From NCBI GenBank assembly GCA_023128035.1, contig JAGMES010000026.1, forward strand, positions 1 to 45,036: a DNA stretch of 45,036 nt, in the 5' to 3' direction. Below are positions 28,001 to 37,774 of the stretch, in pieces. This stretch comes from Halanaerobiales bacterium. Lineage in GTDB: Bacteria; Bacillota_F; Halanaerobiia; DY22613. Made by a program: the position numbers and the translations under genes. The notes beneath the pieces are model-generated. The model was given only the letters and a program-made list of their open reading frames with translations. It was not told where the DNA came from and searched no databases. The stretch's first letter is position 1, and each line of letters starts with the position of its first letter.

Positions 28001-31000
28001 TTTATCTGGCACCACACCTTTACACTTTAAAACATGAGCTAATTGATTTGATTTTTCATTTAATTCAGAATATGTTAATTTATCATCTCCAAAAGTAACC
28101 GCATAGTGATCAGGAGTTCTATAAACTTGTTCTCTAAAGAGTTCGTGAATAACTTTTTCTTTTGGATATTCTACTCTTGTTTTATTAAAAGTATAGAGGA
28201 ATTCTTCTCTCTCTTCTGCTGAAATCATCTGAATCTTTTCCAAGCGTTTTTCTGGAGTTTTACAAATTTCTTCTAATATATGTATAAAATGTTCAGCTAT
28301 TTGCTCGATTGTCTCTTTCTTATACAATACAGTACTATAATCCCATTTAAAATTAATTTTTCCATCTGCTTCAAATGCCACCAATAAGAGGTCAAATTTT
28401 GCAATCTGATATTTATAATCGTTATATATACTAAACTTTAGCTCTCCACCACTTGATTGATATTTTAAATTACTACCGTAAATAGACATATCGTTAGCAT
28501 TTTGAAAAGCAAACATAACGTTAAATAAAGGATTACGACCGGTATCACGCTCTAGATTTAGCTTGTCAACTAACATTTCAAATTGATAATCTTGATTTTC
28601 AAAGGCCTGTAGAGTATTCTCCTTAACTTCACTTAAAAATTCAGTAAAGGATCTCTCATAATTAATATAATTTCTTAGTGCTAACGAATTAACAAACATA
28701 CCAATAATATTCTCGATATCTGCATGACGTCGGCCTGCAATTGGTGTGCCTATTATAATATCTTTTTGATTTGCATACTTTGCTAGTAATATATTATAAA
28801 CTGTTAATAATAACATATATAAAGTTACATCATTTTCAGTTGCCAGAGTTCTTAAACTATCTGACATCTTTTCATCCAAAATATTTATAATTGAATCACC
28901 TTCAAATGTCATTACAGATGGTCGTGAATAATCAATCGGCAGATTAAGGACAGGAATATTATCTTCAAATTGCTTCATCCAAAATTCTTCTTGTTTTTTT
29001 ACTTTATCAGACTGCAAAAATTCGTTCTGCCAATTAGCAAAATCTTTATATTGAATCCGTAATGCAGGTAATTCTTCATCATCATAGAGAGCAAATAAAT
29101 CTTTGAATATTATTTCTGTGGAAACACCATCTGAAATAATATGATGCATATCTACCATAAATAAATAACAATCTTTTTTATAATTGACTAATCCAGCTCT
29201 TAATAATGGAGTTTTAGTTAAATCAAATGGCTTAACAAATTTATCTACTATTTGATTTAACTTATCTTCTTCAGATTCCTGATATGAAAGAGTAAAATTC
29301 ACTTTTTGATGTATTTTTTGCATTGATTCTCCGTCTATTATTGTAAACGATGTTCGCAAAGATTCATGCCGCTGAATCAAAGCTTGAAAAGCTGAAGTTA
29401 GCTTAGCTTTATCAAGATTTCCTTTAATTGTTGATATTAAAGGCATATTATATGTAATACTATTGTTTGCTAGTTGGTCAATTACTAAAAGCCGTTTCTG
29501 AGCAGACGAAGTTGGATAATATTCTTGTTCATTTATTGGTGTAATTGTTGAATACTGCTTTTTATCTGTTGCCGTAATAACCTCTGCTAATTCTTTAACT
29601 GTAGGCTTATTAAATATTTCTTTTAGCTGTAGTTCAGTTTGAAACTCTTTATGCACTTTTGAAACTAGCATAGTAGCCTTCAAAGAATGACCACCTAAAT
29701 CAAAGAAATTATCTAATAGCCCTACTTTTTGTACTCCAAGTACATCTTTCCAAATATTAACCAATCTTATTTCGATATCATTACTTGGGGCTACATATTC
29801 AACACCACTCATCAAACCTTCTTCAGGTATTGGTAATGCTCTGCGATCAACTTTACCATTTGGAGTAAGTGGCAAGCGATCTAATAAAATTAAATATGTA
29901 GGAATCATATATTGAGGTAATTCCTTCGAAAGAAACTTACGTATCTTAGCACTTGACAATTCTTCATCAGTAACGATATATGCAGTTAGATATTTACTAT
30001 TACCTACATTCTCATCTCGCGCAATAACTATAGCTTCATTTATAGAATTATGTTGTAATAACTGAAACTCAATCTCTTCGAGCTCAATACGGAATCCTCT
30101 AATCTTAACTTGATTATCTTTCCGACCAATAAACTGGATTACGCCATTTGGCAACCATCTTGCTAGATCTCCAGTTCGATACATCCGTGTACCTTCAACA
30201 AATGGATTAATTACAAATTTTTCTGCTGATAATTCTGTTTGATTCAAATATCCACGAGCTAATCCATCACCTGAAATACATAACTCCCCAACTACACCAA
30301 TTGGTTGTAGGCGATTATTCTGATCAACAATATATACTTGGGTGTTACTTATTGGTTGACCAATCAGGACATTATCTGCTTTTTTATCTAGCTCATTAAC
30401 TTTATGAACCACTGCGAAGACTGTTGATTCTGTTGGCCCATATCCATTTAATAAGCGATCTTTGCCTAAATACTGAAGAGCCTTGCTTACATGCTGCGCA
30501 GATCCTCTTTCACCACCAAAGATAATTCTTCTCATATTAGTAAAACAATCTATATTCGTATCAACCAATGTATTAAACATAGCAGCAGTGATAAAGAAAA
30601 CTGTAATTTTATTTATTCTAATAAATTCACCTAATTTCATTGGATCAAGTATTTCTTCTTTATTTATTCCAACAAGTGTTGAACCATTTAGTAATGCTCC
30701 AAAAATATTGAATGTTGACCCATCAAAACAATAATTCGACAGTTGTAAAACTCGATCATCAGGGGTAAACTCGATATAATTGGTGTTTTTTACAACACGA
30801 CTAATGTTATAATGCATTGTCAAGTTACCTTTTGGTTTACCAGTTGTCCCTGAAGTATACATAACATATGCTAAAGAATCTGATGAAGCTATGTTATTAA
30901 AATTAGAAACATCCCCAGTATATAATCCATCATCTTCAAGATTAATCAATTCTCCCTCAAATGAATACAATAGATCACTCAAATGATTTTGAATCATTAT

Positions 31001-34000
31001 TAAATCTGTTTCACTATCTTGAAGAATATATTCAATTCTTGATTTTGGATATTCTGGATCGATAGGCAAATAAGCACCACCAGCTTTTAAAATACCCAAA
31101 ATTCCTATAAGCATCTCTATTGATGGTTCGACCAACATTCCAACTATCTTATCCGCTGCCACTCCTTTGGTCCGCAATTTAGCTGCTAATTGGTTTGCTT
31201 TTTCATTTAATATCTGATATGTCATCTTACCCTCTCTAAAAACTAGTGCGATTTGATCAGGATCTCTTTCTACCTGCTCTTCAAATAATTCTGCTAATGT
31301 TTTTGATTTTGGATAGTCTGTGCTAGTATTGTTCCACTCAAATAATATTTGATTTTTCTCTTTTTCTGAAATTATTTCGATGTCAACAATCTTTAATTCT
31401 GGATTTTCTGCAATAGTTCTTAAAATCTTCAAAAACCGAGTGGAGATCATTTCTATAGTTTCGTGTTTAAATAGTTTAGTAGCATATTCGAGCACAAAAT
31501 TAATCTTATTTTCCGCTTCAAACGCATTTAATGTCATATCAAATTTTGTTATCCGATGTTTTAATTGATAAGGTGATAATTTGGCACATTCAATAGATAT
31601 TTCCCGTGGATGAGTATTCTGTAAAGTAAAGACAACATCAAATAAAGGATTTCTACTTAAATCACGTGTTAAATCCAGCTTTTCCACAAGCATTTCAAAT
31701 TGATAATCTTGATGTTCGAAAGCACTGAGCGTGTTTTCTTTTACTTCTTCTAAAAAATGTGTAAAAATTTTTTCAAATGTAGGATAGTTTCTAAATGCTA
31801 GCGTATTTACAAACATACCAATAATATTACTTAAATCTGCATTCCGTCTTCCTACAATAGGTGAACCTATGATTATGTCTTCTTGATTTGTTTGTTTAGC
31901 TAAAAGTACATTAAAGGCTGCAAGAAGTATCATAAACAATGTAGTATTTTTTTGAATAGCAAGGTCTTTTAGTTTTCTTGACATTTCTCTATCCAATGAA
32001 AATCTGATGTCATCTCCATCAAAACTCTGAATAACTGGTCTTAAATAATCTATTGGCAGATCAAGAACAGGAATTTCTCCTTCAAATCTGTCTAGCCAAT
32101 AATTTTGATGTTTTTTCATTTCATTAGATTTTAATAATTTATTTTGCCATACCGCGAAATCTTTGTATTGAAGCTTCATTTGTGCTAATTCTATTCCTTC
32201 ATAGAGTTGCTTTAACTCACGGTATAGAATCTCCATTGAAAGGCCATCAGAAATAATATGATGAATATCAAACATAAATAAATGCTGGTCATTAAATTTA
32301 ATAATTTCTACGCGTAATAAGGGTGCTTGACTTAAATCAAATGGACGAATAAATTGTTCAAGAACAGTATTAAAATCATCTGTCTGTACTTCATAAGAAG
32401 GTATTGCAAATTCCACATCTTCAGCGATTTTCTGTACAACCTCTCCATCAATCACCGTAAAAGAAGTTCTAAAAGCATCATGCCGTTTAAGTAGAACATT
32501 GAAAGCTTGCGTCAACCGTTCGAGATCCAGTTCACCCTCGATTATTCTAATATCAGGAGCATTATAACTCATATTTTGTTCACCGAACTCTTTTAGCAAG
32601 AATAATCTTTTTTGCGCAGATGAGACAGGATAATATTCTCTTATCGGTATCTTTTCAATTGTTAATTGTTTTTTCTTTTCCAAACCTTCAATAACTTTAG
32701 CCTGTTCTTTTATAGTGGGATTAGTAAATATTTTTCTCAATGGTAACTTAATACCAAACAACTTGTTGACTTTAGATACTAATAAAGTTGCATTTAACGA
32801 ATGTCCACCCAATTCAAAGAAATTGTCCATAGTACCAATTCTCTCAGCATCCAATATTTTGCACCAAATCTCAACTAGTTTTTCTTCTACCTCATTTTCA
32901 GGAGCGACAATATCTATATCTTTTATTACACCAACAGGTTCAGGAAATGATTTGCGATCTATCTTTCCATTAATAGTCAGTGGAATCTCTGCTACTTGTA
33001 CAAAATATGCTGGAATCATGTATTCTGGTAACTCACTAGCAAGATACTCTTTAATCTCTGCTACTGAAATCTCACAAGCAGAAACTATATATGCGCAAAG
33101 ATATTTATTTCCTTCAGTAGTTTCTCTATCTATCACAATTGCCTTGGTAACACTTTCATGCTTTAATAACTTCGCTTCAATTTCACCTAATTCAATTCTA
33201 AATCCCCGAATTTTAACTTGATAATCTATTCTACCGACAAATTCAATAATTCCGTCTGGTAGCATTCTTCCTAAATCACCGGTTCTATACATTTTTCTAT
33301 CAGATAGCAATAGATGTTGGACAAATCGCTCTTCAGTCAATTCAAAATTATCAAAATACCCACGCGCTAACCGTTCTCCTGCAATATAAATTTCACCTAC
33401 TGCTCCACTTGGCAATACCTCTTGATTTCTTCCTAAAATATAAACTTCTGAATTCGCTAGGGGTGTACCGATTGGAACTACTGGTGCTTCGTGTAATCTT
33501 TCTAGTTTAACTAAATATGCAGTAGTATCGACACAGCATTCGGCTGGCCCATAAATATTAGTTATATTTGGACGATAATCTATAAACTTATCAATAAAAT
33601 CTACTACTGTCCGAGCGTACATAGCCTCTCCACCTATGATAAAATGCTTTACTGGAAGCGCATTCACAGGTTTATCAATAGATTTTGAAATCAAATCCAA
33701 ATGAGCTGGAGTTCCATCTGAAATATCAATACTATTTGTTCGATAATATTCAACTAATCTCTCACCATCTTTTCTAACATCTTCAGGTACAATAAATAAT
33801 TTATGACCTAAAAGTAAAGATGCGAAAATTTGCTGAACTGATGCATCAAATACATATGATGCAAGAAGTACTATCTTTAGCGGTGACGAATAGTATTCAT
33901 AAATATTCTTATCTAATGCAGTAACTAGATTACAAACGCTTTTATGTTCAATCATAACTCCTTTTGGATTACCAGTTGAACCTGATGTATATAAGACATA

Positions 34001-37000
34001 TGCAAGATCATCTGATGTAATATTAGATTCAAGATTAGTACTAATCCCACTATATAATTCATCATCATTAAGATTTATAAACTCACCATTAAATTTGAAA
34101 ATATCCATAAACTCTGATTGAGTTAAAAGAATGGTCGTTTTGCTATTTTCCAAGATAAATTTGCTCCTGGAAACTGGGTACTCTGGATCAATTGACAAGT
34201 AAGCTCCTCCAGCCTTTAAAATTCCCAGTATACCAACGATCATCTCTACTGAACGTCCTACCATGATTCCAACAATCTGATCTGCCTTTACACCTTTTTC
34301 ACGTAATAATTTGCCTAATTGATTAGCCATTTGATTTAATTTATTATAAGTCAAATGAGCTTCACTACTATCTTCTGAAACATAACTTACTGCAATTTGA
34401 TCTGGAAATCTTTGAACACTTTCCTCAAATAACTGATTAATGGTCTTATTATTTGGATACTCAATCTTTGTATCATTAAAACCAAATAAAATTTGTTGTT
34501 TCTCATCTTTTGATAGAATTTGAATATCTGAATTTTTTTGCTCTGGATCATTAGTTATATTTTCGATAAGTGTAGTAAAATATCTAGCGATTTTTTTAAT
34601 TGTTTTTTTATCAAATATATCAGTACAGTATTCGCAATCAAACTGAATATAATCGTCTATTTCAAAAGCATTTAATGTGATATCATATACAGATGCTTTT
34701 TTGGAATATTCATAAGGCGTGAACCTCAAATTATCTAAAAGTATCTCTCTTTGTCCAGTATTTTGCAAAACAAATACCACATCAACCAGAGGATTTCGAT
34801 CAAAACTACGCTGGAGTCCTAATTTATTGACAAGCATATCAAATTGATAATCTTGATTTTCATAAGCTTTTAATAGATTTTCTTTCATTTCTATTAAGAA
34901 CTCAGTAAATTTTTTCTCACCTTTAGGAGTATTTCGTACAGCTAAAATATTTACAAACATTCCAATTAGATTTTGCAAACTTGGATGCTGTCTTCCTGAA
35001 ACCGCAACACCTGATATGAAATCTTCTTGTCCTGAATATTTAGCCATTAGTACACAAAAAAACGAGTTTAAAATCATATATAAAGTTGCATTTTGTTGTA
35101 CAGCTAATTCATTCAATTTACATGTCAATTCTTCATTGATTCTAAATTTGTACCGATCTCCATTAAAACTCATTATTTCTGGTCTCCGGCGATCAGTAGG
35201 CAAATTAAGTATCGGAATTTCATCTGCAAATGTATCTAACCAATACTTTTCTTGACTACGATAGAATTCTGTCTCAAAAAATTTACTCTGCCAAGCAGTA
35301 AAATCTTTATATTGAATCTGTAACTCAGGTAATTCATTACCTCGATAGAGTTGATTGACTTCATCAGCAAATTGCCCAATTGACCAACCATCTGTAATAA
35401 TATGGTGCATATCAAACATAAATATATGCTTTTGATCGCCAATCTTAAGAAAATTAACTCTAAATAAGGGGGTTTGGCTTAGTTCAAACGATTGCACAAA
35501 AGAATCAATTTGTTCATCTACTTCATTCTCAGAAACTTCGATAATTGGAAATACAAACTCAACTTCTGAATGAATCTGTTGAATCAATTCATCATTTATC
35601 ATTTTAAAAGAAGTACGAAATGATTCATGACGCTGAATAACCTTCTTCAACACGTTAGCAAAACGTAATGAATCTAACGTACCTTCAATCAACATAAAGT
35701 ATGGTTGATTATATGCTATATGCTCATTCTCTAAGGCAGCAGCATATATTCTGGTTTGTGCAGATGAAGCGGGATATAATCCATTTGCATTTTCAATATT
35801 TTCTATCAATGAATATTTACTTTTTTCTGCACCATCAATATAGTTTGCAATTTGTTGAATCGTAGTATTTTGAAATATTTCACTTATCGGCATTTCCACG
35901 CCGAACTCCATATGAATCTGAGCAAGAAGTGTTCCTAACTTCAAAGAATTGAATCCTACATTCAGCAAATTATCAGTGATACTCAGCTGATTAATTTCCA
36001 AAATATTTGCACAGATTTTTACTAATTTTGTTTCGCCCTCATTAGTTGGTAACTCAATCACTCGTTGTGATTCAAGTAAATCAAAATGATTGTCAAGTTC
36101 TTCAATTACTGAATCAAATTCGCCATTAAGATAATGTGTTGCTAATTTATAACGTTGCGTTTTTCCACTAGTTGTTTTTGGGATATTCTTCACTGGAATG
36201 AATTTATATATTTCGATACCCATTTTGTTACTAATGTGTGTTTTAAGTTGAATAGCCAGTTTAGCAAAGTTTTCTGCTTTTTTACGTGATATAATAAAAC
36301 AAATAATTTTTTCAAAATTGTTTTCTCCAGGTACGCCACATACTGCAATTTTATTTAACTCAATCCCGGGAATTTCTTGCGCAACACGTTCTATGTCATG
36401 TGGATAAAAGTTTTGTCCATTAACGAAAATTATATCTTTTGCTCTTCCTGTTAAAGTTAACTCTCCATTTCTCATAAACCCCAAATCACCTGTATTTAAC
36501 CAACCATCTTTAATGGCCTCTTTGGTAAGAATTTCATCATTATAGTAACCTTTAGTGACATTATCACCACTAATCTCTACATAGCCCATTTTATTATCTT
36601 TAAGAATTTTTCCATTTTTATTTGTTATTCTAACATTACAACCCATCATTGGTTTTCCGATATTCGCAAAAATTACACTATTATCATCATTCTCATTGTT
36701 TTCTTGTACTTTTTCATCAATTAATAAATTTCTACGATCTAAAGATATTCCCTCAAGGCTCCCGCTTGATGCAATCGTGACACCTAGAGTTGCCTCTGCT
36801 ATACCATAAGCAGGACGCATAACATCATCTTTCCATCCAAATTCATTCAAAGTTCTTGAAAATTCTTTACACAGTTTTATTGAAACAGGTTCAGCACCAA
36901 TTAGAAGCATACGCACACTTGACAAATCCCATTTTTTTGCAACCTCAGACCGATGAGATTTTAGGTAATAATTTAATGCAAAATTTGGAGTTACTAACAA

Positions 37001-37762
37001 TGTTGCTTTATGTTCACTTACTTTTTCTAACCAAATTCTTGGATTTGTAATGAAAAGATTCGTGGGAATTAAATGTTGAGTTGCAGTAGCAAATATAGGA
37101 GTAATGTGCCAACCTATAATTCCTAAATCATGAGTTAGAGGCATCCAACTTAAATAAACATCATCATGATTACAAGCAACTACACCATTAATCATTGCAT
37201 TCACTGTTGTTAATATACTTTTATGTGTTAAAATAACTCCTTTAGGATCTCCAGTAGAACCAGATGAAAATTGAATAAAGGCTATATCGTCAATTTTTGC
37301 AGGATAAATAGTTCCTTTCCTACTTTCATCTCTGATCTCATCTATCAAAATTACGTTTTCCTTGATTTGCTCATCAATGATATAAAAATTTGCTAAGATA
37401 TTTTCTGTAGTAATTACATAAGGATTATTTAATTTATCATATATTTTAGTCAATTTGAGTTTAGATTCTTCGTTTCTTCCCACCGATATTGGTACTGGAA
37501 TAATTTTGCCCATAATACATGCCCAAAATGTACATACAAAATCTTGAATGTCTTCTAGCTGAAAAATTAGTTCATCACCAGATTTAAAGCCTCTTTTCTG
37601 CAAATGGAAAAGTAGGCATAGAGCTTTATTATATAGCTTTTCATAAGTAATAAAATTTTCTTTTTGCTTCCCATATATAAAGTTTATACCGTTTTTATAT
37701 ATAAACTTATTATTAGAAAAAATATCAAGTAAACTATCATACTCAGATAAGTCAAATTTCAT
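25046..37762 (-). CDS. Loading NRPS: acyl-AMP ligase-ACP-(C-A-PCP)x3-C
   Basis: A 4238-residue megasynthase. Residues 1-570 form an acyl-AMP ligase (SSGSTGDPKG near 167; SWMPLTHDLGIIG and LVTPNFALNYYL resemble fatty acyl-AMP ligases). An ACP follows with GFNSLK near 604. Three C-A-PCP modules follow: C1 HHIITDG near 786, A1 near 1261, PCP near 1652; C2 near 1834, A2 near 2307, PCP near 2691; C3 near 2874, A3 near 3354, PCP near 3732. A fourth complete condensation domain (HHIIADG near 3916) ends the protein. By-eye codes are A1 DAQDIGIVDK (Gln-like), A2 DGFFIGGVFK (Ile/Val-like) and A3 DLTKIGEVGK (Asn-like). It should activate a free fatty or polyene acid, load it and make acyl-Gln-Ile/Val-Asn. 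GAGGAGG precedes the ATG, 12 nt after the flavoprotein gene. Confidence 0.94.
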   Translation of the reverse strand: MKFDLSEYDSLLDIFSNNKFIYKNGINFIYGKQKENFITYEKLYNKALCLLFHLQKRGFKSGDELIFQLEDIQDFVCTFWACIMGKIIPVPISVGRNEESKLKLTKIYDKLNNPYVITTENILANFYIIDEQIKENVILIDEIRDESRKGTIYPAKIDDIAFIQFSSGSTGDPKGVILTHKSILTTVNAMINGVVACNHDDVYLSWMPLTHDLGIIGWHITPIFATATQHLIPTNLFITNPRIWLEKVSEHKATLLVTPNFALNYYLKSHRSEVAKKWDLSSVRMLLIGAEPVSIKLCKEFSRTLNEFGWKDDVMRPAYGIAEATLGVTIASSGSLEGISLDRRNLLIDEKVQENNENDDNSVIFANIGKPMMGCNVRITNKNGKILKDNKMGYVEISGDNVTKGYYNDEILTKEAIKDGWLNTGDLGFMRNGELTLTGRAKDIIFVNGQNFYPHDIERVAQEIPGIELNKIAVCGVPGENNFEKIICFIISRKKAENFAKLAIQLKTHISNKMGIEIYKFIPVKNIPKTTSGKTQRYKLATHYLNGEFDSVIEELDNHFDLLESQRVIELPTNEGETKLVKICANILEINQLSITDNLLNVGFNSLKLGTLLAQIHMEFGVEMPISEIFQNTTIQQIANYIDGAEKSKYSLIENIENANGLYPASSAQTRIYAAALENEHIAYNQPYFMLIEGTLDSLRFANVLKKVIQRHESFRTSFKMINDELIQQIHSEVEFVFPIIEVSENEVDEQIDSFVQSFELSQTPLFRVNFLKIGDQKHIFMFDMHHIITDGWSIGQFADEVNQLYRGNELPELQIQYKDFTAWQSKFFETEFYRSQEKYWLDTFADEIPILNLPTDRRRPEIMSFNGDRYKFRINEELTCKLNELAVQQNATLYMILNSFFCVLMAKYSGQEDFISGVAVSGRQHPSLQNLIGMFVNILAVRNTPKGEKKFTEFLIEMKENLLKAYENQDYQFDMLVNKLGLQRSFDRNPLVDVVFVLQNTGQREILLDNLRFTPYEYSKKASVYDITLNAFEIDDYIQFDCEYCTDIFDKKTIKKIARYFTTLIENITNDPEQKNSDIQILSKDEKQQILFGFNDTKIEYPNNKTINQLFEESVQRFPDQIAVSYVSEDSSEAHLTYNKLNQMANQLGKLLREKGVKADQIVGIMVGRSVEMIVGILGILKAGGAYLSIDPEYPVSRSKFILENSKTTILLTQSEFMDIFKFNGEFINLNDDELYSGISTNLESNITSDDLAYVLYTSGSTGNPKGVMIEHKSVCNLVTALDKNIYEYYSSPLKIVLLASYVFDASVQQIFASLLLGHKLFIVPEDVRKDGERLVEYYRTNSIDISDGTPAHLDLISKSIDKPVNALPVKHFIIGGEAMYARTVVDFIDKFIDYRPNITNIYGPAECCVDTTAYLVKLERLHEAPVVPIGTPLANSEVYILGRNQEVLPSGAVGEIYIAGERLARGYFDNFELTEERFVQHLLLSDRKMYRTGDLGRMLPDGIIEFVGRIDYQVKIRGFRIELGEIEAKLLKHESVTKAIVIDRETTEGNKYLCAYIVSACEISVAEIKEYLASELPEYMIPAYFVQVAEIPLTINGKIDRKSFPEPVGVIKDIDIVAPENEVEEKLVEIWCKILDAERIGTMDNFFELGGHSLNATLLVSKVNKLFGIKLPLRKIFTNPTIKEQAKVIEGLEKKKQLTIEKIPIREYYPVSSAQKRLFLLKEFGEQNMSYNAPDIRIIEGELDLERLTQAFNVLLKRHDAFRTSFTVIDGEVVQKIAEDVEFAIPSYEVQTDDFNTVLEQFIRPFDLSQAPLLRVEIIKFNDQHLFMFDIHHIISDGLSMEILYRELKQLYEGIELAQMKLQYKDFAVWQNKLLKSNEMKKHQNYWLDRFEGEIPVLDLPIDYLRPVIQSFDGDDIRFSLDREMSRKLKDLAIQKNTTLFMILLAAFNVLLAKQTNQEDIIIGSPIVGRRNADLSNIIGMFVNTLAFRNYPTFEKIFTHFLEEVKENTLSAFEHQDYQFEMLVEKLDLTRDLSRNPLFDVVFTLQNTHPREISIECAKLSPYQLKHRITKFDMTLNAFEAENKINFVLEYATKLFKHETIEMISTRFLKILRTIAENPELKIVDIEIISEKEKNQILFEWNNTSTDYPKSKTLAELFEEQVERDPDQIALVFREGKMTYQILNEKANQLAAKLRTKGVAADKIVGMLVEPSIEMLIGILGILKAGGAYLPIDPEYPKSRIEYILQDSETDLIMIQNHLSDLLYSFEGELINLEDDGLYTGDVSNFNNIASSDSLAYVMYTSGTTGKPKGNLTMHYNISRVVKNTNYIEFTPDDRVLQLSNYCFDGSTFNIFGALLNGSTLVGINKEEILDPMKLGEFIRINKITVFFITAAMFNTLVDTNIDCFTNMRRIIFGGERGSAQHVSKALQYLGKDRLLNGYGPTESTVFAVVHKVNELDKKADNVLIGQPISNTQVYIVDQNNRLQPIGVVGELCISGDGLARGYLNQTELSAEKFVINPFVEGTRMYRTGDLARWLPNGVIQFIGRKDNQVKIRGFRIELEEIEFQLLQHNSINEAIVIARDENVGNSKYLTAYIVTDEELSSAKIRKFLSKELPQYMIPTYLILLDRLPLTPNGKVDRRALPIPEEGLMSGVEYVAPSNDIEIRLVNIWKDVLGVQKVGLLDNFFDLGGHSLKATMLVSKVHKEFQTELQLKEIFNKPTVKELAEVITATDKKQYSTITPINEQEYYPTSSAQKRLLVIDQLANNSITYNMPLISTIKGNLDKAKLTSAFQALIQRHESLRTSFTIIDGESMQKIHQKVNFTLSYQESEEDKLNQIVDKFVKPFDLTKTPLLRAGLVNYKKDCYLFMVDMHHIISDGVSTEIIFKDLFALYDDEELPALRIQYKDFANWQNEFLQSDKVKKQEEFWMKQFEDNIPVLNLPIDYSRPSVMTFEGDSIINILDEKMSDSLRTLATENDVTLYMLLLTVYNILLAKYANQKDIIIGTPIAGRRHADIENIIGMFVNSLALRNYINYERSFTEFLSEVKENTLQAFENQDYQFEMLVDKLNLERDTGRNPLFNVMFAFQNANDMSIYGSNLKYQSSGGELKFSIYNDYKYQIAKFDLLLVAFEADGKINFKWDYSTVLYKKETIEQIAEHFIHILEEICKTPEKRLEKIQMISAEEREEFLYTFNKTRVEYPKEKVIHELFREQVYRTPDHYAVTFGDDKLTYSELNEKSNQLAHVLKCKGVVPDKIVGIMVDRSLEMLIGILGILKAGGAYLPIDPDYPENRIKYILDDSDVEIVLSQKNLMNQLSFTGELIDINDGELYKGISTDLEVINGPKDLAYIIYTSGSTGNPKGVMVEHRGVINYITWASKMYLDEERCDFPLYSSLSFDLTVTSIYVPLLSGNTIVVQDDKELLISKIIKEDRVQIIKLTPAHLKVIKEIEVSNTNLKRMIVGGEALTVELAADIHHKFAGKVEIYNEYGPTETVVGCMIHKFDPDQDTNITVPIGTPADNVQIYLLDQKHHLVAEGVTGEIYISGDGVARGYINKPELVAQRFMLNPFMPGEKMYKTGDLGRRLPNGKIEFLGRIDNQVKIRGYRIELGEIESHLLKSKAIDEAIVIARNSGDDTYLTSYIVQNDQNYSVQDIKEDLNAKLPEYMIPTYFIQMDRLPLTPNGKIDKKALPNPEISNTGENTGNPRNELEEKLIEIWKKVLGRDELGIYDNFFELGGHSLKATQLLARIFRDMNIELSLLEIFNKPTIAELAEIMQVTETSIYSSIEPVEEREYYPLSSAQKRIYIMSRYGDVGTTYNMPMIMTMYGHCDYDRFVEAWETIVERHETFRTSFEIINKDPVQIIHQDSEFSVGYREANEKEIDGLIKEFIRSFDLSKAPLLRVQIVKVDDRYLILFDTHHIIADGLSFETIFKEVFELYQGEDLPDLRIQYKDFAVWQNELLDSGELTDQEDYWLNQLSGQLPELTLVTDYRRPDSISFAGDVQSFKIEKGTADKLNYLSTYTGTTLYMVLMAAYNVLFFRMTGQTDIIVGTAVAGRPNADLENIVGMFVNMLPLRHYPTDDKTFEEFLLEVQENTLTAFENQDYPFEMLIDKLNLNRETNRNPIFNTVFNLQNFDNAGIKEINVGDIRLEIMNFDLKISKFDLGVYAFETEEGIELVAEYRIDLFKPETIQRMMQSYIEIIQQISVNENIKLADIDIMTEEEREILLTEVSLEGLDGDLDF

Positions 37763-37774
37763 GATTATTCCTCC

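Noticed and set aside
32715..33221. 168-residue plus-strand reading frame
   Set aside because: It is antisense to the carrier and adenylation-domain region of the first NRPS and shows no protein-family features.
13468..37762. CRISPR array or tandem DNA repeat in the long repetitive region
   Set aside because: The repetition is explained by homologous NRPS modules in an open reading frame; there are no short, evenly spaced repeats.
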